Below are positions 33,987 through 41,582 of a stretch of 64,000 bases of DNA, piece after piece (position 1 is the first letter of the stretch; every line of letters begins with the position of its first letter). Below the pieces are notes generated by a model, which was not told the DNA's origin, ran no database searches, and saw only the letters and a list, made by a program, of their open reading frames with translations. Source of the stretch: Candidatus Fermentithermobacillus carboniphilus (GTDB lineage: Bacteria > Bacillota > Sulfobacillia > Fermentithermobacillales > Fermentithermobacillaceae); contig CP062796.1 in NCBI GenBank assembly GCA_018208355.1, positions 2,106,517-2,170,516 of the forward strand. Direction: 5' to 3'. A program made the translations under genes and the position numbers.

Positions 33987-34823
33987 ATGATCTATAATCT
34001 GACCGTACCCGCTATCAAAGCTGTTTTCTTCGACCTCGGAGGAACGCTCTGGGCGCCGTTCGGAGACAGGGCGAGACAGGAAGTCCTGGAGGAAGCAACG
34101 AGAGAACTGGTTCGAGAGGTTTACCGTGTTTTAAGGGAATCAATCGAGCCTGAGGTTTTCATGGCGAGTCTCAAAGGTAAAATTGATGGTCTTAAGGACG
34201 TGCCGTCTCCCGGCCTGCAGGAGGATATTTTAAGGGAGTTAACTTCCTTAAGACGGCGGGCCAACCTTGACCCAGAGTCCCTCCCTAACCTATCTCTCTT
34301 CCGCGAAGTGGATTTCAGCGCGACTGTACGCGATTCCCTGAAAGACGCCGGAGTAACTCTTGATGCCGACCGCGTGGCCCAAGTGGCGTCACATTTTGCG
34401 GCGGCGTTGTGCGCGGGATATAAGACGTACCCCGACACTCTGGATGCTCTGGATACGTTAAAAGAACGTGGGTTTATCGTTGGCGTCGTGTCTAACACCA
34501 GCATACCTCCGGAAATTATAGACAGGTATCTTCTGGAGTCAGGGATCCTGGAAAGGGTTGATTTCCGCGTCCTCAGCTCTGAAACCGGCTGGCGGAAGCC
34601 TCACCCCGCCATCTACCGGGAAGCTCTGGATAGGGCGGGGGCTTCTCCGTGTGAGACCCTTTTCGTCGGAGACAGGTTCCTCGAGGACGTGGCAGGTCCA
34701 AAGAGCGTGGGAATGAAAGCGGCGTTATGCCGCGTCGAAGGACCGTCGCCCGGGGGAGTGCCCGAGGAGTTCTTGCCGGATCTCCAGGTCCTTGACCTGC
34801 ACGAGTTGCTGGCGAACATCTAG
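33987..34823 (+). CDS. HAD superfamily hydrolase
   Basis: A 278-residue subfamily IA HAD protein. Motif I is FFDLGGTLW (nucleophile Asp, with the common Gly at the second acid position), motif II VVSNTS, motif III in WRKPHPAIY and motif IV FVGDRFLEDVAGPKSVGM. A helical cap of about 100 residues sits between motifs I and II. Acting as a small-molecule phosphatase is likely; the substrate is unknown. ATG 33987 follows AGAGGTGA. The Gly for Asp change at +2 is seen in other REG-2-like members, so it does not prove inactivity. Confidence 0.85.
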   Translation: MIYNLTVPAIKAVFFDLGGTLWAPFGDRARQEVLEEATRELVREVYRVLRESIEPEVFMASLKGKIDGLKDVPSPGLQEDILRELTSLRRRANLDPESLPNLSLFREVDFSATVRDSLKDAGVTLDADRVAQVASHFAAALCAGYKTYPDTLDALDTLKERGFIVGVVSNTSIPPEIIDRYLLESGILERVDFRVLSSETGWRKPHPAIYREALDRAGASPCETLFVGDRFLEDVAGPKSVGMKAALCRVEGPSPGGVPEEFLPDLQVLDLHELLANI

Positions 34824-34881
34824 CACCGAGCTCTCCCGTAAACCCCGGTCCTTCGAACTCGCTGCTACACCTCGATTTGCT

Positions 34882-35832
34882 CTAGTAGCCTCTGGTCTTA
34901 TCGACGACGTTCAGGAGAGGTTCGCCGCGGGCCAGCCGTCTTAGGTTCTCAGCCAGGATATCAGTGGATTTTTGGATGTTTTCCCGGTGGACGCCGGCGA
35001 TGTGCGGTGTGATGACCACGTTTTCCATGTGCCAGAGGGGGCTTTCCTGGGGAAGAGGTTCTACCTCGAAAACGTCGAGTCCCGCCCCTCTGATCCTGCC
35101 TTCCTGGAGGGCCCTGACCAGGTCCTCTTCTTTCACCACGGGGCCTCGTCCCACATTGATGAAATAGGCCGTCTCTTTCATAGCCGAGAACTCCCTGAAT
35201 GTCAAAAGATGCCTGGTCTCGGCAGTGAGAGGCAGAGAGCAGAGGACAAAGTCAGACCTCCTGAGGACTTCGGCTAACTGCGACGTCGGAAATACCTCAT
35301 CCACGTTCTCCGCAGGGGCGGCCTCCCGCCTAAGCCCGATTACCTTCATAGAAAATGCCTTGCACCGCCTGGCTATTTCAAGGCCGATGCTTCCCAGCCC
35401 TAGAAGGCCCGCTGTTTTCCCCTCGAGCTCGCATATGTCCATGCGCTCCCATTTCTTTTGTTCTTGATTCTTGGAAGCTCTTTTGAGGGCGTGGGTGAGT
35501 GCGAGCAGAAGAGCCATGGCGTGGTCCGCCACCACTTTGGCGTGCACACCCCGGCTGTTGGTGAGGATAATGGGGGACATCTGGAACTCGGGAACCATGA
35601 ATGAGTCAACCCCCGTCGCGGTTACGTGTACCAATTTCAGTGTAGGCGACCTGGACAGAAGTACCGGGTCTACCTGCGCAGGTCCGTAGTTGAACAGGAC
35701 ATCCGCCTCAAATACCAGACGTTCCAGGCTCTTTCCGCCGGATCCCGGTTCCAGAAAAACCACGTCGCCGACCTGTCTCAGTATTGCTTCTTTCTGAAAG
35801 TCTTCCCAGGGTCTTGTTCCAAGCAATCTCAC
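34882..35832 (-). CDS. D-isomer 2-hydroxyacid dehydrogenase
   Basis: NAD(P)-dependent reductase of 2-oxoacids, 316 residues. The nucleotide fold is LLGLGSIGLEIARR; catalytic Arg in FINVGRGPVV, Glu in DVFEVEPLP and His in ITPHIAGVHREN. The N-terminal catalytic half is more divergent, so the substrate (glyoxylate, phosphoglycerate, hydroxyisocaproate or other) cannot be set. GTG 35832 has AAAGGAG about 12 nt upstream. It is 109 bp downstream of the S9 peptidase on the same strand, with a hairpin between. Confidence 0.88.
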   Translation of the reverse strand: MRLLGTRPWEDFQKEAILRQVGDVVFLEPGSGGKSLERLVFEADVLFNYGPAQVDPVLLSRSPTLKLVHVTATGVDSFMVPEFQMSPIILTNSRGVHAKVVADHAMALLLALTHALKRASKNQEQKKWERMDICELEGKTAGLLGLGSIGLEIARRCKAFSMKVIGLRREAAPAENVDEVFPTSQLAEVLRRSDFVLCSLPLTAETRHLLTFREFSAMKETAYFINVGRGPVVKEEDLVRALQEGRIRGAGLDVFEVEPLPQESPLWHMENVVITPHIAGVHRENIQKSTDILAENLRRLARGEPLLNVVDKTRGY

Positions 35833-35889
35833 GACCGGTGCTTCTCCTTTCTCTCAGAAGTAATCCTTAGACTAACTCCTGAACGTCTT

Positions 35890-35918
35890 AAATGACAAGT
35901 TGCCTGGTAATGTCATTT
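35890..35918. terminator. Hairpin between S9 peptidase and dehydrogenase genes
   Basis: AAATGACA (35890-35897) pairs with TGTCATTT (35911-35918). The loop sequence AAGTTGCCTG is repeated just outside at 35921. It may be a weak terminator or an mRNA stabiliser after the S9 gene; there is no T-tract on the minus strand. Confidence 0.4.
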
Positions 35919-35941
35919 GCCAAGTTGCCTGTGAGAAATCT

Positions 35942-38122
35942 CTACCCCTTCATCCGGTAGTATTCGAACCAGGCTATAAGCCTCTTGTAGCGGTCCATCC
36001 TGTGAAGGGGCCGCTGGAGCCCGTGGAACTCACCGGGGTACCTCACGAAGACTGCAGTTTTCCCCAGCCTCTTGAGGGCCACGTAAAACTCCTCGGACTG
36101 TATGATGGGGCACCTCATATCGTTCTCTCCGTGCAGGAGCAGGATGGGCGTGGTCACTTTCTGAACGTGGGTCAGGGGCGACCTTTCTAGGAGAAGCTCC
36201 GCCTTTTCCCACGGCTTCCCGCCGTATTCATGTTCGTCGGCCCACATGATGTCTGTGGTACCGTAGTCGCTGTGAAGGTCAGACACGGGTGCTCCGGCGC
36301 AGGCCGCTTTGAACCTATCAGTCTGGGTCACGATCCAGGTGGTCATGTAACCGCCATATGACCAACCGTACACGAACATGTTCTTTTCGTCCACGAAACC
36401 TTTACTCAACACCGCCTCTACGCCGTCCATTATATCTTTGTAGTCTTTGTTTCCCCAGTCTCCGTCAATGCAGGCCATGAATTCCTGCCCGTAAGTGGTG
36501 CTGCCTCTTGGGTTGAAGTAGGCCACCGCGTATCCCCTTCCGGCGAACAGCTGGGCGGCCATCATGAACGCGGACCCGTAAGCCCCGTGTGGGCCGCCGT
36601 GAACCATTACAACCAGAGGGAATTTGCGGTCCGAGGCGCTCGATGCAAGATTCGCCGGGTCTTCTCCCGCGGGATACACGAGCCAGCCGTCGAGTTGCTG
36701 CCCATCTCGGGATGAGTAGGTGAACTTCTCCCATTTCCCCAGCGACATTTCGGAAAGAAAAGCCTCGTTTTCCCGGGTAATCTTTATCTCTTCGTAGCCC
36801 AGATACCCGGTGTCCTCACAGCATCGGGGGATGAGGGCGAACAGGTTTTCAGTTTCGACGGGGGTAGATACCTGTGCGACGATGGTGCCCCCCGATGCAT
36901 GAAAACCCGAGATAGCTCTATCGGGGGAGCCATAAAGCCGTTCGGGTTTCCAGGATTCGGGGGGAGAAGCGAGTTGTTCTGCCGTGATGCGGTAGATATA
37001 GATGGCGCCGTGGTATCCCAGCGTGAAGTAAAGGCCCGTCCGATCCCAGGTAACAGGGGATCCACCGCCGAAATGAGGGTCAGAACTGATTAGGGCACCA
37101 GCCTGGCAGTCGAGGTGACCCGTGAGGTTCACAGCGTTCTCGAGAGTGAGGGGCTTTGGCTCCTTGCCTTCGCCCAGTTCTTTGATAAACTTGCCTACGG
37201 GGAGGACGTACAGGTCCGTCCTGGTCGAAACGTTTCTCTTGCTGTCGTGCCCCAGGAAAGCGATATATTCTCCCCCAGGCGACCACTTTGGATTTGAAAC
37301 GGGCCCGGGTGCGTCGTAAAGAAGGTACACTTTGCCTGTGTCCACGTGGAATAGCCAAAGGTCCTGCTTGATGTGGTAATCGGCATCGTCAGCTCTTAGG
37401 GCCGACACCACCACGAAGTTGCCGTCAAAAGACACCGACCCAAAATGATGGTCGTAGTCCCCGGAAGTGACGCAAGATACTGATGGCTCCTCGTTGGCCT
37501 GGGGCTCCGGCACCTTTACGGCGAAAACCTGGCGCCGAAGGTCGCCGAAATACCCTGCCCCGTCCATCCTGTATCTCAAGCGGGTGATGACTTTAATGTC
37601 ATTGGGCTTCTTTTCCTGATTTTTGTCGGCCTCCTTACCGTTCTCGGCTTTCATAGTCCGGCGTGCCTGCTCTACCGCCCGGTCGCGGTCATCTTCGGGA
37701 CACCCCGGGTACGGCACCCATTCGGCAGGTTTTGAGAAAACCTTTGCCGAGTAAAAGATGGTTTTTCCATCTGGAGACCACTGGATGTCGCCATGGACCT
37801 CCTCTTTCGTGGGAACGTGCCAGGCTTCGCCTCCGGATACGTCGATCACCCAGATCTGGCTTCTCGACGTTCGCGTCGATATGAAAGCGATCCTTTTTCC
37901 ATCCGGGGACCAACGCGGAGTGTGGTCTTTTCCGGAACTCGTGAGCCTCCGGGAGGTTCCCGACCGGATGTCTGCGATGAAGATGTCAGAGATTACCTGT
38001 TCCTTTTCCCTTTCGATGTGCTGCCTTACGTAAGCCACGGACCTGCCGTCCGGGGAAACCTGGGGGTCTCCCACACAACTGATCTGGAAAATGTCGTCGG
38101 AGTTAAGTGGACGTTTTTCCAA
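35942..38122 (-). CDS. S9 family prolyl oligopeptidase / acylaminoacyl-peptidase
   Basis: Serine peptidase of about 726 residues: an N-terminal beta-propeller with WD-like blades (PQVSPDGRSVAYVRQ; TPRWSPDGKRIAFIS; PKWSPGGEYIAFLG) and a C-terminal alpha/beta hydrolase. The triad is Ser in GWSYGGYMT, Asp in HGENDMRCP and His in PGEFHGL; the oxyanion region is MVHGGPHG. No signal peptide, so it is cytoplasmic and acts on short peptides. TTG 38122 is preferred, with GAGGAG 9 nt upstream; the frame extends to 38215 without an SD. Confidence 0.92.
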   Translation of the reverse strand: MEKRPLNSDDIFQISCVGDPQVSPDGRSVAYVRQHIEREKEQVISDIFIADIRSGTSRRLTSSGKDHTPRWSPDGKRIAFISTRTSRSQIWVIDVSGGEAWHVPTKEEVHGDIQWSPDGKTIFYSAKVFSKPAEWVPYPGCPEDDRDRAVEQARRTMKAENGKEADKNQEKKPNDIKVITRLRYRMDGAGYFGDLRRQVFAVKVPEPQANEEPSVSCVTSGDYDHHFGSVSFDGNFVVVSALRADDADYHIKQDLWLFHVDTGKVYLLYDAPGPVSNPKWSPGGEYIAFLGHDSKRNVSTRTDLYVLPVGKFIKELGEGKEPKPLTLENAVNLTGHLDCQAGALISSDPHFGGGSPVTWDRTGLYFTLGYHGAIYIYRITAEQLASPPESWKPERLYGSPDRAISGFHASGGTIVAQVSTPVETENLFALIPRCCEDTGYLGYEEIKITRENEAFLSEMSLGKWEKFTYSSRDGQQLDGWLVYPAGEDPANLASSASDRKFPLVVMVHGGPHGAYGSAFMMAAQLFAGRGYAVAYFNPRGSTTYGQEFMACIDGDWGNKDYKDIMDGVEAVLSKGFVDEKNMFVYGWSYGGYMTTWIVTQTDRFKAACAGAPVSDLHSDYGTTDIMWADEHEYGGKPWEKAELLLERSPLTHVQKVTTPILLLHGENDMRCPIIQSEEFYVALKRLGKTAVFVRYPGEFHGLQRPLHRMDRYKRLIAWFEYYRMKG

Positions 38123-38227
38123 GTATCTCCACTCCTCTTCAACTACTTGTGCAGGCGAATCTAACGAACAAAGAGGCTTTCGCGATACTGACGAAAATCC
38201 CCTGCCTGAACGCAAAGACGGGAGGAT

Positions 38228-38270
38228 ATCATTATTGTAATGTTGAATATATGATCAATGATTTGAAAAA
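38228..38270 (+). promoter_or_regulatory. AT-rich control region before the metal-resistance operon
   Basis: A distinctly AT-rich stretch in otherwise GC-rich DNA, with TTGTAA, TGAATATATGATCAATGAT and TTGAAAAA. ArsR/SmtB operators are typically AT-rich dyads near ATATGAACA, so an autoregulatory operator is plausible here. I could not place a convincing -10/-35 pair. Confidence 0.35.
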
Positions 38271-38314
38271 CCTCGGGGTAACCGTTTGTCGCCGGTCATA
38301 AGGGAGGGTTGGAT

Positions 38315-38665
38315 GTGGCAGACGATCTCGGGATTTGTGAGCCTCACGGAGTAGACGACCACAAGGTCGAACTATGGAAACGGGGACTTCCTTCGATGGA
38401 CTATGTGGTTTCTATTTTCAAAGTTATGGGCGACGAGACTCGCGCTTCCATATTGTACCTGTTGTCCCAGGATGAATGGTGCGTCCATGACCTTGCAGCC
38501 GTCCTGGAGACTTCGGTGTCCAATGTTTCCCACCATTTGCGGCTTCTCAAGGCGGCGAGGCTAGTTAAAAACAGGCGGGATGGCCAAAAGGTATTTTACT
38601 CGCTGGACGATGAACACGTGGTGCGACTTCTCGAGGAAGCGTTCAAGCATGCGGGTCATCAGTAG
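38315..38665 (+). CDS. ArsR/SmtB family metal-sensing repressor (CzrA-like)
   Basis: A 116-residue winged-helix repressor. The recognition region is VLETSVSNVSHHLRLLKAA and the wing is KNRRDGQKVFYSL. The C-terminal helix contains D-x-H, ten residues, then H-x-x-H (DEHVVRLLEEAFKHAGH), the alpha-5 zinc/cobalt site of CzrA-type sensors. WCVHDLA at the position of the alpha-3 ELCVCDL box and CEPHGVDDH at the N terminus could give a second site. GTG 38315 is 6 nt after AGGGAGGG; TTG 38309 is too close. It precedes a P1B ATPase by 66 bp and should repress it until Zn(II) or a similar metal binds. Confidence 0.88.
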   Translation: MADDLGICEPHGVDDHKVELWKRGLPSMDYVVSIFKVMGDETRASILYLLSQDEWCVHDLAAVLETSVSNVSHHLRLLKAARLVKNRRDGQKVFYSLDDEHVVRLLEEAFKHAGHQ

Positions 38666-38731
38666 AGCCGGGGTCTGACCGGAGACCCCCTGAGAATTCA
38701 TGGACAAAACGACGAAGGCGAGGCGACCGAG

Positions 38732-40912
38732 ATGGATGCGGACGAGACCAGAGAAAGTGGCAAGAGACCCGGATACAACCACGGGTTAAAACATGGATTG
38801 TGCAGCAGCGACACGGCACAAAATGCGCGCGCCTGCGGGTTGTCTGCGGGTTGTCGCTCTGACCCTCACTCTAACTCTCATTCTCATTCTTATTGCCACC
38901 CTCATACTGGGTCTTGTGGTTCAGACGAGGACACAACCTGGGGCGACGAGGAAGAGGAAGGCGGGATCTCCGAGTTTCTTCCCTCTCTTCTTGGCATTAC
39001 CGGCATTGCCCTGGGATTTATCCTGAGGCGGATGGGGTATTCAGCGTACCGGATTCCTTTCTTTATGGCGAGTGTTTTTGCGGGGTATCCGGTAGCCAGG
39101 GCCGGGATCCGCGCGCTTTTAGCGGGAAGAGGAGCGGATATCAACCTCCTCACCACCATCGCGGGGATCGGTGCCATGATGCTGGGCGAATGGGCGGAAG
39201 GAGCTGCCGTCCTTACTCTGTTCAGCATCGGCGAGTACCTTGAAGACAAAGCCGGGGAGCGAACCAGGAAATCCATAAGAGAGCTTATGGACCTGGCTCC
39301 CGCTACCGCAAGAGTAAAACGGGAGGGCGGCTTTGAGGAAGTTCCTTTCCACGACGTAGTCCCCGGGGATGTTGTGGTTGTCCTGCCCGGTGAAAGGATC
39401 TCGGTCGACGGTAACGTGCTCTCGGGCGAATCTTCGGTCAACGAAGCGCCAATAACCGGCGAGTCGGTGCCGGTGGACAAGTCCGCAGGAAGCCAGGTAT
39501 TCGCGGGCACCCTCAATGGTGAAGGAGCCCTGGAGATCGTGGCCACAAAGGGTGCCAGGGATACTACTCTCTCCAGGATTATAGCCATGGTCGAGGAAGC
39601 CCAGTCCAGACAGGCTAAGTCACAGAGATTGGTGGACGCCTTCGCCAGGTATTGGACTCCTGCTATGCTCGCCCTATCGGTGCTGGTCGCAATTGGAGTG
39701 CCTTTGGTCTCAGGGCAGGCGTTCAGGCCCTGGATCTACCGCGGCCTTACGATACTCATAGTCTCGTGTCCGTGCTCCCTAGTCATCTCTACGCCTGTCA
39801 CGGTGGTGGCCGCCATCGCCCGCGCGGCAAGAGGGGGCGTGCTCATCAAAGGCGGCATTCACCTCGAGGAGCTTGGTCAGGTGAAAGCTGTGGCGTTCGA
39901 TAAGACGGGGACGGTGACCCTGGGCCGAATGACTGTCGAGGATGTGGTACGGACTAAAGGACGCGTGGTCAGCGAGAGGGAAGATGACGTCGGCTCTGAA
40001 AAGGAGCCCGAGGCTGGTGAGACGGATGGGCAGCAAAACTGCGATCCCGGTGGGGAGCGGGACGAGCGCGCCGTCCTGGCCATTGCGGCGGCGGTGGAGT
40101 CTAGGTCCGAACATCCCCTGGCGAGAGCCGTGGTTGAGGCGGCCCGCCTGCGCGGCGTGGAGTTCACGCCGGGTGAAGGCTTTTTCGCTGTAAGAGGCAG
40201 GGGTGCAAGGGCGAGCGTTGGAGGTGAGGAGGCCTTCGTAGGCAGTGAAGAGCTGTTTCGGGACGAGGGCATTCCGGTTCCGGAGGACCTCGTGAAACTC
40301 GGCGACGACATGAGAGCTTCCGGAAAAACTGTGGTGTTCGTTGGCACCAGGAAGGGTGTCAGCGGGATGTTGGGGATATCCGACTCCGTCCGGCCCGAAG
40401 CCAGGGAAGCCCTGGGTAAATTGCGGGAAAAAGGGCTGGAACTCGTCATGCTCACGGGAGACGACAGGAGGACCGCCGAAACCGTGGCCACAAGGCTGGG
40501 TCTTACAAAGTTTTTGTCCAATCTTCTGCCTGAAGATAAGGTACACGCCATACAGAGGCTAAAATATGAGGTTGGTCCGGTCGCTATGGTAGGGGATGGT
40601 GTCAACGACGCGCCATCTCTAGCCGAGGCTACGGTCGGGATAGCCATGGGAAGGGGAACTGACATCGCCCTTGAGGCCGCCGACGTGACCCTGATGAGAA
40701 ACGACCTCAATGCGATACCGTGGGCAATAGATCTCGCCAGGAAAGCGCGGGCGCTTATCATCCAGAACGTTGCATTTTCGATAGCTGTGAAAGTTCTGGC
40801 GCTGGTGTTGGTATTCGGCGGTATCTTGCCTCTGTGGGTCGCCGTAATGGCTGACTCGGGAGCATCGGTCGCCGTGACCCTGAATGGTTTAAGGATTCTC
40901 AGGCACAGCTAG
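38732..40912 (+). CDS. Zn/Cd/Pb-exporting P1B-type ATPase with His-rich N terminus
   Basis: A 726-residue heavy-metal ATPase. The transmembrane metal site is SCPCSLVIS, the phosphorylation loop FDKTGTVTLGRM, the nucleotide-domain HP motif SRSEHPLA and the hinge VGDGVNDAPSL. The CPC motif with a late KxxxDxGxS-like site (WVAVMADSGAS) points to the Zn/Cd/Pb subgroup. Instead of a folded HMA domain, the N terminus has DPHSNSHSHSYCHPHTGSC plus NHGLKHGLC, a His/Cys-rich tail likely to bind Zn. An acidic insert (EREDDVGSEKEPEAGETDG) sits in the nucleotide domain. It is regulated by the adjacent CzrA-like gene (inference). Confidence 0.92.
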   Translation: MDADETRESGKRPGYNHGLKHGLCSSDTAQNARACGLSAGCRSDPHSNSHSHSYCHPHTGSCGSDEDTTWGDEEEEGGISEFLPSLLGITGIALGFILRRMGYSAYRIPFFMASVFAGYPVARAGIRALLAGRGADINLLTTIAGIGAMMLGEWAEGAAVLTLFSIGEYLEDKAGERTRKSIRELMDLAPATARVKREGGFEEVPFHDVVPGDVVVVLPGERISVDGNVLSGESSVNEAPITGESVPVDKSAGSQVFAGTLNGEGALEIVATKGARDTTLSRIIAMVEEAQSRQAKSQRLVDAFARYWTPAMLALSVLVAIGVPLVSGQAFRPWIYRGLTILIVSCPCSLVISTPVTVVAAIARAARGGVLIKGGIHLEELGQVKAVAFDKTGTVTLGRMTVEDVVRTKGRVVSEREDDVGSEKEPEAGETDGQQNCDPGGERDERAVLAIAAAVESRSEHPLARAVVEAARLRGVEFTPGEGFFAVRGRGARASVGGEEAFVGSEELFRDEGIPVPEDLVKLGDDMRASGKTVVFVGTRKGVSGMLGISDSVRPEAREALGKLREKGLELVMLTGDDRRTAETVATRLGLTKFLSNLLPEDKVHAIQRLKYEVGPVAMVGDGVNDAPSLAEATVGIAMGRGTDIALEAADVTLMRNDLNAIPWAIDLARKARALIIQNVAFSIAVKVLALVLVFGGILPLWVAVMADSGASVAVTLNGLRILRHS

Positions 40913-40930
40913 TCATAATATGAAACCGGC

Positions 40931-41305
40931 CCATCATGACCTTTGCTTTCGGCCATCTGGCCGCGGTGTCGTTACCGTAAAAACCCGCGAGTTTAATTTG
41001 GTATCTAACCGCAGCCAGATGGCCTGTGCTCGACCATCCAGACTACCCTTTGAACCACAGTGACCTTTCGGTCAAAACGATCCATACGGCAATCTGGATG
41101 ATCTGCGCCCGGCCATCCTGCCTCCCTACCGGGCCCATAGTTACCTAGGAGGTGAACCAAGGACCTCTAAACCAGACTGCAAACTTGGTTTTCCGGGAAG
41201 CAAGATGACCTTCGCTCCGGCCAGAACACCTGCGTGGGTGTTCTGACCTTTGCCCGACTAACCAGGACCACTCCGCCCCGGTTAGTCTTTGCCCGGCCAT
41301 GATGG
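40931..41305. ncRNA. Unrecognised multi-helix element with conserved linkers
   Basis: Six helices joined by near-identical linkers. Outer helix a: CCATCATG (40931) with CATGATGG (41298). Inside: b GGCCATCTGGC/GCCAGATGGCC (40951, 41014); c CATCCAGA/TCTGGATG (41035, 41093); d CATCCTGC/GCAAGATG (41114, 41200, one mismatch); e CAGAACACC/GGTGTTCTG (41222, 41237); f GACTAACC/GGTTAGTC (41256, 41280). Linkers: ACCTTTGCTTTCGGC, GCCTGTGCTCGAC, ATCTGCGCCCGGC, ACCTTCGCTCCGGC, ACCTTTGCCCGA, TCTTTGCCCGGC. Stems differ in sequence yet pair, while the linkers are conserved, which suggests a selected fold. Strand is unknown. It lies between two P-type ATPase genes and matches no RNA family I know. Confidence 0.65.
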
Positions 41306-41338
41306 ACCCGCGATTATTCTTTTCCGTCAGAATCAGGT

Positions 41339-41416
41339 CATATTCATGGAATATGTTTCCAAAAAGCTGGTTTCTACCCACAAGTAGCCTGGGCTGTCAG
41401 GGATACAAAGACAGCC
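41339..41416 (+). promoter_or_regulatory. Two further hairpins before the P2 ATPase gene
   Basis: CATATTC-ATG-GAATATG (41339-41355) and GGCTGTC/GACAGCC (41392-41398 with 41410-41416, then TTCTTCAT). The second could be a weak terminator or leader hairpin. From 41417 to 41582 nothing is recognised except an SD-like GGAGGGAG at about 41563. Confidence 0.4.
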
Positions 41417-41582
41417 TTCTTCATATAGATGCCCCTTGCTTTAGGCCATCTTATCGATTTGGCTTGGAATTTAAGTTGCTTTCTCTCATAAGAATTGTGT
41501 ATGGCGGCAGCCGTGGATCTGAAGTATGCAGAAGACACGCTTTTCATGACGGGCGGGGGGTTGGAGGGAGTCTTGCGGTTTC

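Noticed and set aside
33701..33990. Open frames encoding NPNPNP or PEPQSQP repeats
   Set aside because: They are the hexanucleotide array read in different frames, with no SD, and both frames overlap each other and the divergent spacer.
40931..41305. CRISPR array interpretation of the six repeated linkers
   Set aside because: Spacing is irregular, the 'spacers' are pairwise complementary to one another, repeats are only ~13 nt and no cas genes are near.
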